Origin: DATBMA01 sp036555105 | Lineage (GTDB): Bacteria > Actinomycetota > Acidimicrobiia > Spongiisociales > ZC4RG35 | Reading direction: 5' to 3' | Length of the DNA stretch: 33,060 nt | Assembly: GCA_036555105.1 (NCBI GenBank) | Contig: DATBMA010000038.1 | Location: forward strand, 1-33,060 | In this document: piece by piece, positions 7,952 to 16,253 of the stretch | Position numbering within the stretch: position 1 is the stretch's first letter | How the letters are laid out: each line of letters starts with the position of its first letter | Program-made: the position numbers and the translations under genes | Notes under the pieces: model-generated | Told to the model about the DNA's origin: nothing | Database searches by the model: none | Seen by the model: only the letters and a program-made list of their open reading frames with translations

Positions 7952-9564
7952 TCGATCACCGAACCGCTGGCCTGGACCGAGCCGGCCAGGACGAAGATCC
8001 CCGGCATGCTCTCAAACTCGTCGCTGGGATTGCGACGCAACTCCGAGTTCTGGATGATCAACGAGCCGGAGAGATCGTTGCTGACGAAGAAGATGGCCCC
8101 GCCCCCCTCGTTGGCGTGGTTGTCGGTGATCTTGGTGTCGATCACCCGAAGCGTGAACGTGTTGCCGTCGTTGTAGATCGCTCCTCCGCTGCCACCGCCC
8201 GGCGTACCCGACTGGGCCGGGTTGGCTCCGTTGCCGATGGCGTCGTTAAAAGAGAACAGGCTGTTGATGACGGTCCAGGAGACCCCGATGCTGCTGATCC
8301 CGCCTCCGTTGGAGCACACGTTGCCGAGGTCGGGGCGGCCCCCGAACGTGCTGTTGACCACGTAGACCGGCTGGTTGTTGTACTGGCTGAAGACCCTCGC
8401 CGCCGCCCCCCCGACGTCGGGACCGGTGGATGCGCACAGGTTGTTGAAGAAACGGGAGTTGACGATCTTGAAGCGGCCGCCCCGCACCCAGATCGCCCCT
8501 CCTCCGCCGAGGTTGCCCTGGTCGGAGATGCTGGAGGCGTTGCCATCCACGAAGGTCAGGTTCTGGACGGTGAGCTGGGGATGGTCCTGGTTCTGGCAAT
8601 GGCTGGTCGTCCAGACCTGAGCCTGGTCGCAGGTGTTCATGTAGAGGATGCGGCGCTGCCCTCCCCCGCTCAGGGTGACGAGACCGCCGCCGTCGATGAC
8701 GATCTTGGGGCCGGTGTTGTTGAAGACCTTGGCGGTCTGGGTCATGAAGATCGTCACCGGGTTCGGCCCGCAGTCGAAGGTGATGATCCCGCCCAGGGCG
8801 ACGGCGTTCACCACCGCCGAGGATGTGCAGCTCGCCGGGGTGCCGTTGCCGATGACGCGGTCGGGGTTGGAGGTGTCCTCCTCCTGGCCGGCCGCAGGGA
8901 TGGCGGCGTGGCCGTCGGGGTTCCCTGCCGGCGGGAGCGGGCGCGGGGGCGGGACGATCGGGCTCAGGCCGAGCGCCCTCATCAGGAAGGTTGCCATCTG
9001 CCCTCTCGTGACCGGGTCGTGCGGGCAGTAGAGGCCGGGCGCGCAGCCGGTGGTGATCCCGGCCGCTGCCAGCCGGTTGATGGCGTCGCGGAACGGCCCG
9101 GCGGCGTCGGAGAACGGCGACACCGATGTGGCGGGGAGGTGGAAAGCGCGGTCGAGGAAGGCCGCCATCTGCCCGCGGGTCACCGCCTGGTTGGGACAGA
9201 ACCGCTGCGGAGCGCAGCCGTTGGTGATCCCGGCCGCTGCCACCCGGTTGATGGCACCCTGGAACGACGACCCCCCGTCGTCGCTGAAGTAGTCGGTCGA
9301 GGCGGCGGGAAGGTGCAGCGCCCGGTCGAGGAAGGCTGCCATTTGCCCTCTGGTCACGGTCCGGTCCGGGCAGAACTGGGTGGCCGAGCACCCCTGCGTG
9401 ATGCCCTCGGCGGCAATCGCCTCGATGGCACCTTCATGGGTCGACCCGTCGTCGTCGAGAAAAGTGCCGCCCGGCGACAGGTCGGCCGCGGCCGGGCCGG
9501 CCGTCCCCAGGAACAGCGATGCAACCGTCAGTGCGGCCAGCGCGAGCTTCCGACCCTTCGTCAC
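7948..9564 (-). CDS. Secreted beta-helix protein with three SLH-like repeats
   Basis: A 538-residue protein starting with GTG at 9564; MTKGRKLALAALTVASLFLG begins a signal peptide ending PAAA. Three SLH-like repeats follow (about 30-210), each with a GC...CP cysteine pair. Residues about 240-538 show repeated short beta-strands and Gly-rich turns with GGGAIWVRGG, FKIVNSRFFNN and NEGGGAIFFVSND, which is the pattern of right-handed parallel beta-helix (polymorphic outer-membrane-protein-like) surface proteins. It is first in the set of three SLH proteins. A GATAAT hexamer (9581-9576, minus strand) lies 11 bases before the GTG and could be a -10 box for a nearly leaderless message; no good -35 was found. 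Confidence 0.82.
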   Translation of the reverse strand: MTKGRKLALAALTVASLFLGTAGPAAADLSPGGTFLDDDGSTHEGAIEAIAAEGITQGCSATQFCPDRTVTRGQMAAFLDRALHLPAASTDYFSDDGGSSFQGAINRVAAAGITNGCAPQRFCPNQAVTRGQMAAFLDRAFHLPATSVSPFSDAAGPFRDAINRLAAAGITTGCAPGLYCPHDPVTRGQMATFLMRALGLSPIVPPPRPLPPAGNPDGHAAIPAAGQEEDTSNPDRVIGNGTPASCTSSAVVNAVALGGIITFDCGPNPVTIFMTQTAKVFNNTGPKIVIDGGGLVTLSGGGQRRILYMNTCDQAQVWTTSHCQNQDHPQLTVQNLTFVDGNASSISDQGNLGGGGAIWVRGGRFKIVNSRFFNNLCASTGPDVGGAAARVFSQYNNQPVYVVNSTFGGRPDLGNVCSNGGGISSIGVSWTVINSLFSFNDAIGNGANPAQSGTPGGGSGGAIYNDGNTFTLRVIDTKITDNHANEGGGAIFFVSNDLSGSLIIQNSELRRNPSDEFESMPGIFVLAGSVQASGSVIE

Positions 9565-9597
9565 TCCCTGAGTGGATTATCGACCTGGACGGGCCGG

Positions 9598-9830
9598 TTA
9601 TTGAGCGGGGTCGGATCCCTCGGAATCGGAGCGAACGGCCCTCAAGGCGTCCTCGATGGTGGGGTAGACCGCCGGCTGGCTGCCGGCCGGCATCAGGTCG
9701 CGCACCTGACCGATGTCTTTGGCGATCACCAGGTCACCCCGTCCGCCTCCAACTCCTCCGTAAGCTCGCCCAGCATCTTGACCGCAGTCACGTCGATGAA
9801 CGGGATGGTCTCCGCGTCGAGGCCCGCTGT
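9598..9830 (-). pseudogene. Remnant of a SulP-type STAS domain, frameshifted
   Basis: Two adjacent minus-strand frames together give a recognisable STAS domain end of a SulP anion transporter. The first reads LDAETIPFIDVTAVKMLGEL then TEELEADGV before a TGA. The second resumes with DLVIAKDIGQVRDLMPAG and ends VYPTIEDALRAVRSDSE. A one-base deletion near 9733-9742 would explain the switch. An in-frame stop at 9831-9833 cuts off anything upstream, and no transmembrane part of a transporter is present. From 9831 to 10042 I see only a low-quality open frame with no recognisable protein. A sequencing error could mimic the frameshift but not the missing transporter body. Confidence 0.7.
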
Positions 9831-10042
9831 TCAGCCACAGCGCTCGCGGCCGGCGGAGAGCCGAGCTCGAAGTGCGTCTTGCCGCCGACGAGTTCGCCTC
9901 GATTCCCCGACCGGCTCCGTGAAGTGGTCTCATGGGTCGAAGGCGCGCTCGACGCTCCTGCCGCGATCGTGTTCCTGGGAGCACTCGATCCAGTCCGGTG
10001 GCGCCCCCAAACCCACCCGCCACGGTCTGATCGACCTGCGGG

Positions 10043-10447
10043 TCAGTCCTGGAGCACGCCGGAGCGGGAGACCGCCCAGATCACGAACACGTTCATGGCC
10101 ACCATCAGGATCGCCCAGCCCGGGTAGTAAGGGATGAAGGCGAAGTTGGCGATCGCGCCGAAAACGGCCAAGACGATGGCGACCACTCCTGCCCAGCCGC
10201 TCCCCCGAAAAAGGGCGAGACCGGTCAGAAGTATCAGCACGCCCAGAATCATGTGCACCCATCCCCAGGCGGTGACGTCGATGTTGAATGCGTAGTTGTC
10301 CGTGACCACGTAGAAGCTGTTGTTGAGCACTGCCGCCAGCCCTTCGATGATCATGAACATCCCGTTGACGAGCATGATCGTGGCGGCGAAAACCACGCCA
10401 CCAACGGCCCATGCGGACGGTTCGCTGCCTGTCGAGTTCGAGCTCAT
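10043..10447 (-). CDS. DUF7144-like four-helix membrane protein
   Basis: A 134-residue protein with four hydrophobic segments (about 15-37, 60-78, 85-102 and 106-127) and family-like motifs NNSFYVVTDNYAFNIDVTAW, GWVHMILGVL and ANFAFIPYYPGWAILM. These match my memory of the actinobacterial DUF7144 membrane family, whose function is unknown. The ATG at 10447 is preceded by AGGAGG with six bases of spacing. It is followed on the same strand only by the SulP remnant. A 64-base gap separates it from the GAP-family gene upstream, so the two could share a transcript. Confidence 0.8.
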   Translation of the reverse strand: MSSNSTGSEPSAWAVGGVVFAATIMLVNGMFMIIEGLAAVLNNSFYVVTDNYAFNIDVTAWGWVHMILGVLILLTGLALFRGSGWAGVVAIVLAVFGAIANFAFIPYYPGWAILMVAMNVFVIWAVSRSGVLQD

Positions 10448-10511
10448 TTAGGCCTCCTCTTCATGCTGATTCTTGCGCAAATGCAGGGGGGGTCCGGGGC
10501 AATTGCCTGAC

Positions 10512-11186
10512 TCAGGCGATCGTCTGCAGCCCGCTGCCGATCAATTTGGCCCCAATCACTACGAAGAGCACGGCCATGATGGCGGCGTTGTTTATTGCCA
10601 GCCAATGCCGGAGCCCCTGCAGGGTGTCGGCTGCCTTGTCCCCTCCGAGCAGATAGATGGCGAACGGGATGAATAGGCCCAAGGTGCCGATCAACACGAA
10701 TACGGCCAAAACAACGAACGACGCGGCCGTGTCGAGGCCGGCTCCGGCAATTGCCGCCGATGCGGCCAGGGTCAGGGTCGTGTTCTTGGGATTGATGGCT
10801 GCGAGGGCAAAGCCGATTGCCAGCGATCGACCGGGTGTGAATTGGTCGATCACCGTCATCCATTTCGGGAGGGGCGCCTCCTCACCGCCGCGGGGGCGTC
10901 CCCGAAACTGGCGGATGCCAAGCAGCACGCACAAGGCTCCCAGGGCCAGCACAAGCCAACCAACCCATTTCGCCGGGCCGGAGTCGGTGGAGGCGCCGGC
11001 CGGGTCGGCCAGAAGGAGCACCAGAGTGCCCACCACTGCCAGCCCCGCCAGCCATCCGAGCAGGAAGGCGAAAGCATTGGAGCGGCCCTTCGAGGAGGAG
11101 AGCAGCAGCACGATGGCGATGATCGGGAGGGGGCTGATGGCGACCCCGACCGCCTCCCCCAGGATCTCACCGATCACGGCCCCCAT
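10512..11186 (-). CDS. GAP/Sap family (peptidoglycolipid-addressing, LysE-like) membrane protein
   Basis: A 224-residue integral membrane protein with about six hydrophobic segments. It starts MGAVIGEILGEAVGVAISPL, a helix with a conserved Pro, and has a LLGWLAGLAVVG helix followed by a soluble loop (about 95-118) and INPKNTTLTLAA, all features of the Sap/GAP family. Mycobacterial members help move glycopeptidolipid to the surface; whether that applies here is unknown. The start ATG is one base after the stop of the upstream SnoaL-like gene, so the pair is translationally coupled. Confidence 0.8.
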   Translation of the reverse strand: MGAVIGEILGEAVGVAISPLPIIAIVLLLSSSKGRSNAFAFLLGWLAGLAVVGTLVLLLADPAGASTDSGPAKWVGWLVLALGALCVLLGIRQFRGRPRGGEEAPLPKWMTVIDQFTPGRSLAIGFALAAINPKNTTLTLAASAAIAGAGLDTAASFVVLAVFVLIGTLGLFIPFAIYLLGGDKAADTLQGLRHWLAINNAAIMAVLFVVIGAKLIGSGLQTIA

Positions 11187-11187
11187 G

Positions 11188-11595
11188 TCAGTTCTTCAAC
11201 TGCTGCAGCAGCGTTGCCCGGTCGAACTGGCTGAAGTGCTCGACGATTTTGTCGCCGTCAACCACCTCGAGGTTGATTCCCTCGATCGACATCGGCCGCC
11301 CGGTCGGCTCCACGCCGGCGAAGGGCCCGACATGGTTTCCCTCCATCGTCCACCGGAACCAGACCCGATCACCGACGGCGGAGACTTCGTGAATGGCGAT
11401 GCGCAGTTCGCCGAAGGCCGCTCTCAGCCCCCGCATCCTGCCGGCGAATCCCTCCGGCCCCGGCCCAGGTGCGGGGATCGGGCTGTGATCGATGTAGTCC
11501 TCGGCGACGTGGGCACTCACACCGCTGAAGTCCCCGTGGTTGAACCCGTCGGCGAAGATCCGCACGATCATCGCTTCGGCAGCTGACTGGTCCAT
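11188..11595 (-). CDS. SnoaL-like ester cyclase / NTF2-fold protein
   Basis: A 135-residue single-domain protein with the cone-shaped NTF2/SnoaL pattern: an N-terminal helix AAEAMIVRIFADGFNHGD, VAEDYIDHSP, the conserved GPEGFAGRMRGLRAAF helix, and the sheet VWFRWTMEGNHVGPFAGV and IEGINLEVVDGDKIVEHF. Members bind or isomerise small molecules; many are annotated ester cyclases without known substrates. I chose the ATG at 11595, which has GGATGG seven bases upstream, over the TTG at 11601. It is coupled to the GAP-family gene. Confidence 0.78.
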   Translation of the reverse strand: MDQSAAEAMIVRIFADGFNHGDFSGVSAHVAEDYIDHSPIPAPGPGPEGFAGRMRGLRAAFGELRIAIHEVSAVGDRVWFRWTMEGNHVGPFAGVEPTGRPMSIEGINLEVVDGDKIVEHFSQFDRATLLQQLKN

Positions 11596-11670
11596 GCTCA
11601 ACCCATCCGGTCGGCCGGCCCCGAATCTAGGGCGGAGTCGTCGGTGGTGTCGGGCACGCCGAGTACCGAA

Positions 11671-12306
11671 CTAGTTGGTCTCGCCGCCGCCGCGGCCCAC
11701 CATCATCCAGATGGCGTGGACCGGCGTAGCGCCCTTGTTGAAGAGCCGGTGGGGCCGGGTGGACTCGAAGGAGATGGAGTCGCCCGCCTGCAATTCGTAT
11801 TCCTCGAAGCCGATCTGGATGCCAAGGGTGCCCGACACCACGTAGCCGGACTCCCAGCCCTCGTGCCGCATCAGCGACCGGTCAGGGGTGGAGGCTCCGC
11901 CGACGTCATAGATCGCCTCGATGAAGTCCGCCCCCTCACCGGGCCCGGGGGTGAGCTGCTCCCAGCGCACGCCCGAGGCCAGATCGATGGTGCGCCGCTC
12001 ACCCGGATGCACCACCGGGCTGATGGCGGCCGACCGCTTGCTGTCCTCCACCGGCCCCGTCTCCCCGGTATCGCCTCTGATCACCCGGTCGAGCGACACC
12101 CCGAGCTCGGTGACGATCGCGTACAGCGTGCCTACCGAAGGGCGCGAGATCCCACTCTCGAGCTGGGAGATGAGGCTCGGCGAGAACCCGAGTCGCCTAG
12201 CCAGCTCACGCTGGCTTATCCCTGCCTTCGCCCGTTCCTCCCGCAGCCGCTCGCCGATCCCGTCGAGGTCGGCCTTGCCGTTGGCTGCCCGAGGCTTGGT
12301 GGTCAC
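11671..12306 (-). CDS. XRE-family transcription regulator with C-terminal cupin domain
   Basis: A 211-residue protein. Residues about 18-75 form an XRE helix-turn-helix (RLREERAKAGISQRELARRL followed by SLISQLESGISRPSVGTL). Residues about 125-205 form a cupin barrel (MRHEGWESGYVVSGTLGIQI, LQAGDSISFESTRPHRLFN) with a plausible metal-binding His set (HEG...E, PHR). This is the common one-component regulator design in which the cupin senses a small molecule. The GTG start overlaps the stop of the SDR gene by four bases (GTGA), so SDR and regulator are coupled, and the regulator may control that operon and the divergent bicupin gene. Confidence 0.88.
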   Translation of the reverse strand: MTTKPRAANGKADLDGIGERLREERAKAGISQRELARRLGFSPSLISQLESGISRPSVGTLYAIVTELGVSLDRVIRGDTGETGPVEDSKRSAAISPVVHPGERRTIDLASGVRWEQLTPGPGEGADFIEAIYDVGGASTPDRSLMRHEGWESGYVVSGTLGIQIGFEEYELQAGDSISFESTRPHRLFNKGATPVHAIWMMVGRGGGETN

Positions 12307-12995
12307 ATCAACATCCAGCCGCCGTCGACATACAAGTTGACGCCGTTGACCGATCGGTTCTCGAGGAGGAACACCGTCGCCTCGACGACATCCTCCATGG
12401 TGACCAACCGCCCGGTGGGGGTGCGGGCCAGGACCGCGTCGAGCGGCTTCTCCTTCCAGTACGGGCTGTCGCCCACGATCCCGGGGTGGATGGCGTTGAA
12501 GCGGATCGGCGCCAGCTCGATGGCGAGGGTGCGGATCATGCTGGTTACCCCACCGTTGATGGTGGTCACGGTGGTGGACCCCGGGTAAGGACGATCCTTG
12601 GCCCTGCCCCCGAACAAGACGACCGAGCTGTGCTCGCTGAGCATCGGCAACAAGGCGTGGACCGTGGCCGGGTATCCGACCAGCTTCATCACCGTCAGAT
12701 CGATGGCTTCGTCGATCTTGTATTCCTTGATCGGGTTCTGATCCCTGGCGATGGCGGCCAGGACCAGGTGCTCCACCTCGCCGACCTGGCCGAGGGCGCC
12801 GGCGATGGTGTCGGGCTGGCTGAGATCGAAGCCGATCCCGGCGACGTTGGGGCCGAGCTCGTCGGCCACCTCGGCGGCGCGGTCGCCGCTGCGGCCGGTG
12901 AGGATCACCCTGTGGCCGGTCTTTGCGTAGTGGCGGGCGACCTCGAGGCCCAGGCCGCTGGTCCCTCCGACGACGACCATTGCTCCCTCACCCAT
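12303..12995 (-). CDS. SDR-fold protein lacking the usual catalytic Tyr-Lys pair
   Basis: A 230-residue Rossmann-fold protein of the short-chain dehydrogenase family. The nucleotide motif GGTSGLG is at residues 10-16, with an LTGRSGDRA loop after beta-2 that favours NADP. The C-terminal NAIHPGIV and GVNLYVDGG motifs are normal. At the place where YxxxK should be (about 141-148) the sequence is TTVTTING, and the expected catalytic Ser region reads VVLFGGRA. Known classical catalysis is thus unlikely unless other residues substitute. ATG at 12995 has AAGGAG nine bases upstream; a GTG at 13001 is possible. It is first in an operon with the XRE-cupin gene and divergent from the bicupin. Confidence 0.8.
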   Translation of the reverse strand: MGEGAMVVVGGTSGLGLEVARHYAKTGHRVILTGRSGDRAAEVADELGPNVAGIGFDLSQPDTIAGALGQVGEVEHLVLAAIARDQNPIKEYKIDEAIDLTVMKLVGYPATVHALLPMLSEHSSVVLFGGRAKDRPYPGSTTVTTINGGVTSMIRTLAIELAPIRFNAIHPGIVGDSPYWKEKPLDAVLARTPTGRLVTMEDVVEATVFLLENRSVNGVNLYVDGGWMLM

Positions 12996-13178
12996 CGCCA
13001 CCAGCTCCTTCCCTCACCCTTTGGAGGCGGCCTAGGCCAAGGGTAAACCGCGGCAACCGGCGGTGCGCAGTGAGGCTGAGCGGGGGTCGGGCCAGGCTTG
13101 CAAGCACATGTCCAACGTCCAGGAGGCGCCGACCGACCCCTGTGTAGTGTCACTGATCGCCGCCCAAGCGGAGGGGAG

Positions 13179-14069
13179 ATGTCCAATCACATCGTCAGGC
13201 CGGCCAGCCAGCTGAGGCTGGAGCCACCGGTCGAGTTCGACGGCAGGTGCCGCGGCTACACGGTCGACTCCATCGTCTCCGAGGAAGGGGGGGCGGTGCA
13301 GATGGGCTTCAGGCTGGCGGGCCTGGAGCCGGGGGGCAGCGTTGACACCCACCTCCACTCTTTCGAGGAGTCGGTCTACGTCATCGAGGGCGATCTGGTG
13401 CTGGACACGCCGGAAGGGAGCTTTCATCTGATAACGGGTGATTACGGGCTGCTGCCGGTCGGTCTCCCCCATGCCCTCCGCAACCTCTCCAGTGGCGCGG
13501 CGTCGTTCGCCCAGATGCGGGCGCCCCTGCCGCGGCGCCGCTTCGACTTCGATACCTACTTCCCGCCGGTGCTGACGGCGGCCGAACCAGTTCGGATCGA
13601 TGTGAGGGATCCCCGCACCAGGGCGTTCGGGCACATCGACCCCGAGAACATGGATGCCTCGATGCAGACCCAGGACCGGCTGGCCCTCAGCGCCAGCATG
13701 CGGACCGCCCTCTTGGTCTACAGCGGGATCACGGTGAAGATGATGATCGACTCGGACCTGGGGGCCGATCTCTCCACGATGTTCATGGTCCAGTATGTGC
13801 CTGGCGGCTTCGCCGGCGCCCACGACCACCCTCTGGAAGAGGCATACCTGATTCTGGAAGGGGAGGTGGAGGGGTCCTTCGACGGCGAGGCGTACCGGCT
13901 GGGCCCTGGCGACGTGGCGTGGGCGGGGGTCGGCTGCGTCCACGCCTTCCGCAACCTGGGTGCCGGCCCGGTTCGCTGGCTGGAGACCCAGGCTCCCCAG
14001 CCTCCCGGCCGCCACTCCTACCGCTTCGCCCGCGACTGGAAGTACCTGACCGACAACCTCGGGAACTGA
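13179..14069 (+). CDS. Bicupin protein, (S)-ureidoglycine aminohydrolase-like
   Basis: A 296-residue protein made of two cupin barrels. The first has THLHSFEESVYVIEGDLVLD (residues about 66-85), and the second has AHDHPLEEAYLILEGEVEGS (about 213-232) with CVHAFRN as the far His. The HxH...E...H set is complete in both halves. Architecture and length match the (S)-ureidoglycine aminohydrolase family of purine/allantoin catabolism, but no other allantoin gene is in the window, so the substrate is unproven. The ATG sits directly behind GGAGGGGAG. It is divergent from the SDR/XRE-cupin operon across 183 bases and convergent with the LLM gene seven bases downstream. Confidence 0.8.
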   Translation: MSNHIVRPASQLRLEPPVEFDGRCRGYTVDSIVSEEGGAVQMGFRLAGLEPGGSVDTHLHSFEESVYVIEGDLVLDTPEGSFHLITGDYGLLPVGLPHALRNLSSGAASFAQMRAPLPRRRFDFDTYFPPVLTAAEPVRIDVRDPRTRAFGHIDPENMDASMQTQDRLALSASMRTALLVYSGITVKMMIDSDLGADLSTMFMVQYVPGGFAGAHDHPLEEAYLILEGEVEGSFDGEAYRLGPGDVAWAGVGCVHAFRNLGAGPVRWLETQAPQPPGRHSYRFARDWKYLTDNLGN

Positions 14070-14076
14070 GCGAGCC

Positions 14077-15105
14077 TCAGCCTGTCGCCTCCTTGACCAA
14101 GGGGGCCACCTTGGTGCCGAGCAACTCGATCGAGCGCATGACCTGGTCGTGCGGCATCGTCCCCACGCTGATGTGGAGCATGAACCGCTCGATGCCGAGG
14201 ATCTCCCGCCACCTGACGATCTTCTCGGCCACCTCCTCGGGGCTCCCGAGCACGAGCGAGCCGGCCGGAGCCCGCATCGCGTCGAATTGGAGGCGGGACA
14301 TCGGGCCCCAGCCGCGTTCGCGGCCGAGCTGGGTCATGGCAGCGGCATAGGACGGGTAGAACTCCTCGGCCGCCTGCTCGGCGGTGTCGGCCACATGCCC
14401 GTGGGCATGGACGGCCAGGGGCACATGGGCCGGGTCGAACCCATGCTCGGCCAGGACCTGGCGGTGGAGGTTGGCGAAGAACGCGAAGCGATCGGGGTTG
14501 CCGCCGATGATCGCAAGCGCCACCGGCAGGCCGTTGGAGGCGGCGCGCACGATCGAGGCCGGCGTGCCCCCGACCCCGACCCATATCGGGAGGGGACGTT
14601 CCGGACGCGGATAGATGCCGGCCCGGTCGAGCGGGCTGCGGAAACGGCCCGTCCACGTGACCCGCTCCTCATCCCTGATCTTCAGCAGCAGCTCGAGCTT
14701 TTCATCGAAGAGGGCGTCGTAGTCGGCCAGGTCGTAACCGAACAGTGGGAACGACTCGATGAAGGAACCCCTGCCGACAAGCAGCTCCGCCCGCCCATTG
14801 GATACGGCATCGAGTGAGGCGTACTGCTGGAACACCCTGACAGGGTCGTCGGAAGAGAGGATGCTCACCGCCGGAGTCAGCTGGATTCGGCTGGTCTTGC
14901 CGGCGATCGCCGCCAGCACCACCGCAGGCGCCGACGAAGCGAAGTCGGGGCGATGATGCTCACCCACTCCGTAGACGTCGAGGCCGACCTCCTCGGTTCG
15001 TTCGGCTTCCTCGACTACCTGCCGGAGCCGCTCTGCGTAACCGATCGTCGCCCCGCCATGCGGATCGGGCATCACGTCGGCGAATGTGGTTATTCCGAGT
15101 TCGAT
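14077..15105 (-). CDS. LLM-class flavin-dependent oxidoreductase with probable non-standard (ATC) start
   Basis: A luciferase-like monooxygenase, TIM barrel, using reduced FMN or F420. Recognisable pieces are EEVGLDVYGVGEHHRPDF, VSILSSDDPVRVFQQYASLD, GRAELLVGRGSF, LPIWVGVGGTP and a C-terminal LGSPEEVAEKI. The first barrel strand, ELGITTFADV, is in frame upstream of the first ordinary start codons (GTG 15075, ATG 15072), which would remove it. The only codon that would begin the protein where the family normally begins is ATC at 15105, preceded by GGAGAG at suitable spacing; a CTG at 15117 is the alternative. I therefore annotate 342 residues from ATC. The gene is minus-strand and lies 47 bases after modC. 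Confidence 0.8.
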   Translation of the reverse strand: MELGITTFADVMPDPHGGATIGYAERLRQVVEEAERTEEVGLDVYGVGEHHRPDFASSAPAVVLAAIAGKTSRIQLTPAVSILSSDDPVRVFQQYASLDAVSNGRAELLVGRGSFIESFPLFGYDLADYDALFDEKLELLLKIRDEERVTWTGRFRSPLDRAGIYPRPERPLPIWVGVGGTPASIVRAASNGLPVALAIIGGNPDRFAFFANLHRQVLAEHGFDPAHVPLAVHAHGHVADTAEQAAEEFYPSYAAAMTQLGRERGWGPMSRLQFDAMRAPAGSLVLGSPEEVAEKIVRWREILGIERFMLHISVGTMPHDQVMRSIELLGTKVAPLVKEATG

Positions 15106-15152
15106 GGTGCTCTCCAGTTTGGCGTATGACTCAAGGTCCCAGGGCCGCCCGC

Positions 15153-16253
15153 CTATTCCTGGTTGGCCTTGGGCTTTTCTCCAGGCTCCACCCCGATCTC
15201 GGTGGCCTTGATGGCGACCCAGACCGGGGCGCCCTCGACCAGGCCGAGGGCCGCCACCGACTCGACGGTCACCTCGGCGGTCAGGGCGAGAGGCGGACCG
15301 GTACGCAGCCTGGCGGTGTCGCCCAGGTGCTCGACCAGCTCCACCCTCGTCGCCCAGGTGTTGCGAGGGCTGCCGTCCGGCCGCTCTCGATACAGGGCGA
15401 TGGCCGTCGGGCGAATGGTCAGCAGCACCGGGCCGACCACGGTGTGGTCGGCGATTTGCAGGCGATGGGCGCCGATCAGCACCACTCCGTCGGCAGCGAT
15501 GCCTGCCAGAAGGTTGGCGCCGGCCAGGTCGGCGACATAGGGGGTCTGCGGGCGAAGCCTGATGTCGTCGGCCGTTCCCACTTGGGAGACCGAGCCCGAC
15601 TCCACGACGTGGATCACGTCGGCGAGCAGGAACGCCTCGGTCGGGTCGTGGGTGATCACCAGGCGAGGGCCGTCAAAGCCATCCAGGTGCTCCACCAGCA
15701 GGCGGCGCAGCTCCACCCGGGTCGAAACGTCGAGGGCCGAGAGCGGCTCATCCAGCAGCAGCAGCTCTGGCTCTGTGACCAGGGCTCTGGCCAACGCCAC
15801 CCTCTGCGCCTGGCCGCCGGACAGGTCGCCCGGCTTCCTGCGCTCCAGGCCCTCGAGACCGAGGCGCCGCAACCAGGCTCTGGCCATCTCCCCGGCTTCG
15901 CCTTTGTCGAGGTGGCGGCTCCGCAGCCCGAATGCGACGTTCTCGACAACCGACAGGTGCGGGAACAGGAGGTAGTCCTGGAACACGACCCCCACTCGGC
16001 GGGACTCCGGGGGGACGAAGGTGCCGGTGGTGGGACGATCGAGGACACTGCCCGTGAGCGTGATGCTCCCCTCATCGATGGGCAGGAGACCGGCCAGGGC
16101 CGCCACCGCCGTCGATTTCCCAGACCCGTTGGGCCCGAGCAGGACCGCAGTCTCGCCCGGTGCGATGGCCAAGGCCATGTCCAGCGTGAAGTGCTCCCCT
16201 CTGGCAACCAGCATTCGGGCCTGCAGCCCGGTAGGGCTCAGAGCGCCTTCCAC
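15153..16253 (-). CDS. modC: Molybdate-type ABC transporter ATP-binding protein
   Basis: A 366-residue ABC ATPase with Walker A GPNGSGKST (residues 40-48), Q-loop VVFQDYLLFPHLS, signature LSGGQAQRVALARAL, Walker B LLLLDEP and the H-loop VITHDPTEA. The C-terminal 120 residues contain a TOBE-like oxyanion-binding region (VLLTIRPTAIALYRE, ALTAEVTVESVAALGLVEG). The GTG start overlaps the end of modB by 16 bases, so they form an operon. Molybdate/tungstate specificity is inferred from the permease type and TOBE domain; sulfate is a less likely alternative. Confidence 0.85.
   Translation of the reverse strand: MEGALSPTGLQARMLVARGEHFTLDMALAIAPGETAVLLGPNGSGKSTAVAALAGLLPIDEGSITLTGSVLDRPTTGTFVPPESRRVGVVFQDYLLFPHLSVVENVAFGLRSRHLDKGEAGEMARAWLRRLGLEGLERRKPGDLSGGQAQRVALARALVTEPELLLLDEPLSALDVSTRVELRRLLVEHLDGFDGPRLVITHDPTEAFLLADVIHVVESGSVSQVGTADDIRLRPQTPYVADLAGANLLAGIAADGVVLIGAHRLQIADHTVVGPVLLTIRPTAIALYRERPDGSPRNTWATRVELVEHLGDTARLRTGPPLALTAEVTVESVAALGLVEGAPVWVAIKATEIGVEPGEKPKANQE

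Noticed and set aside
7870..10137. Very long plus-strand open frame opposite the SLH genes
   Set aside because: Composition is Arg/Gly/Asp/Val-heavy with no domain, and it is the antisense of clearly real SLH genes. High GC content makes such frames common.
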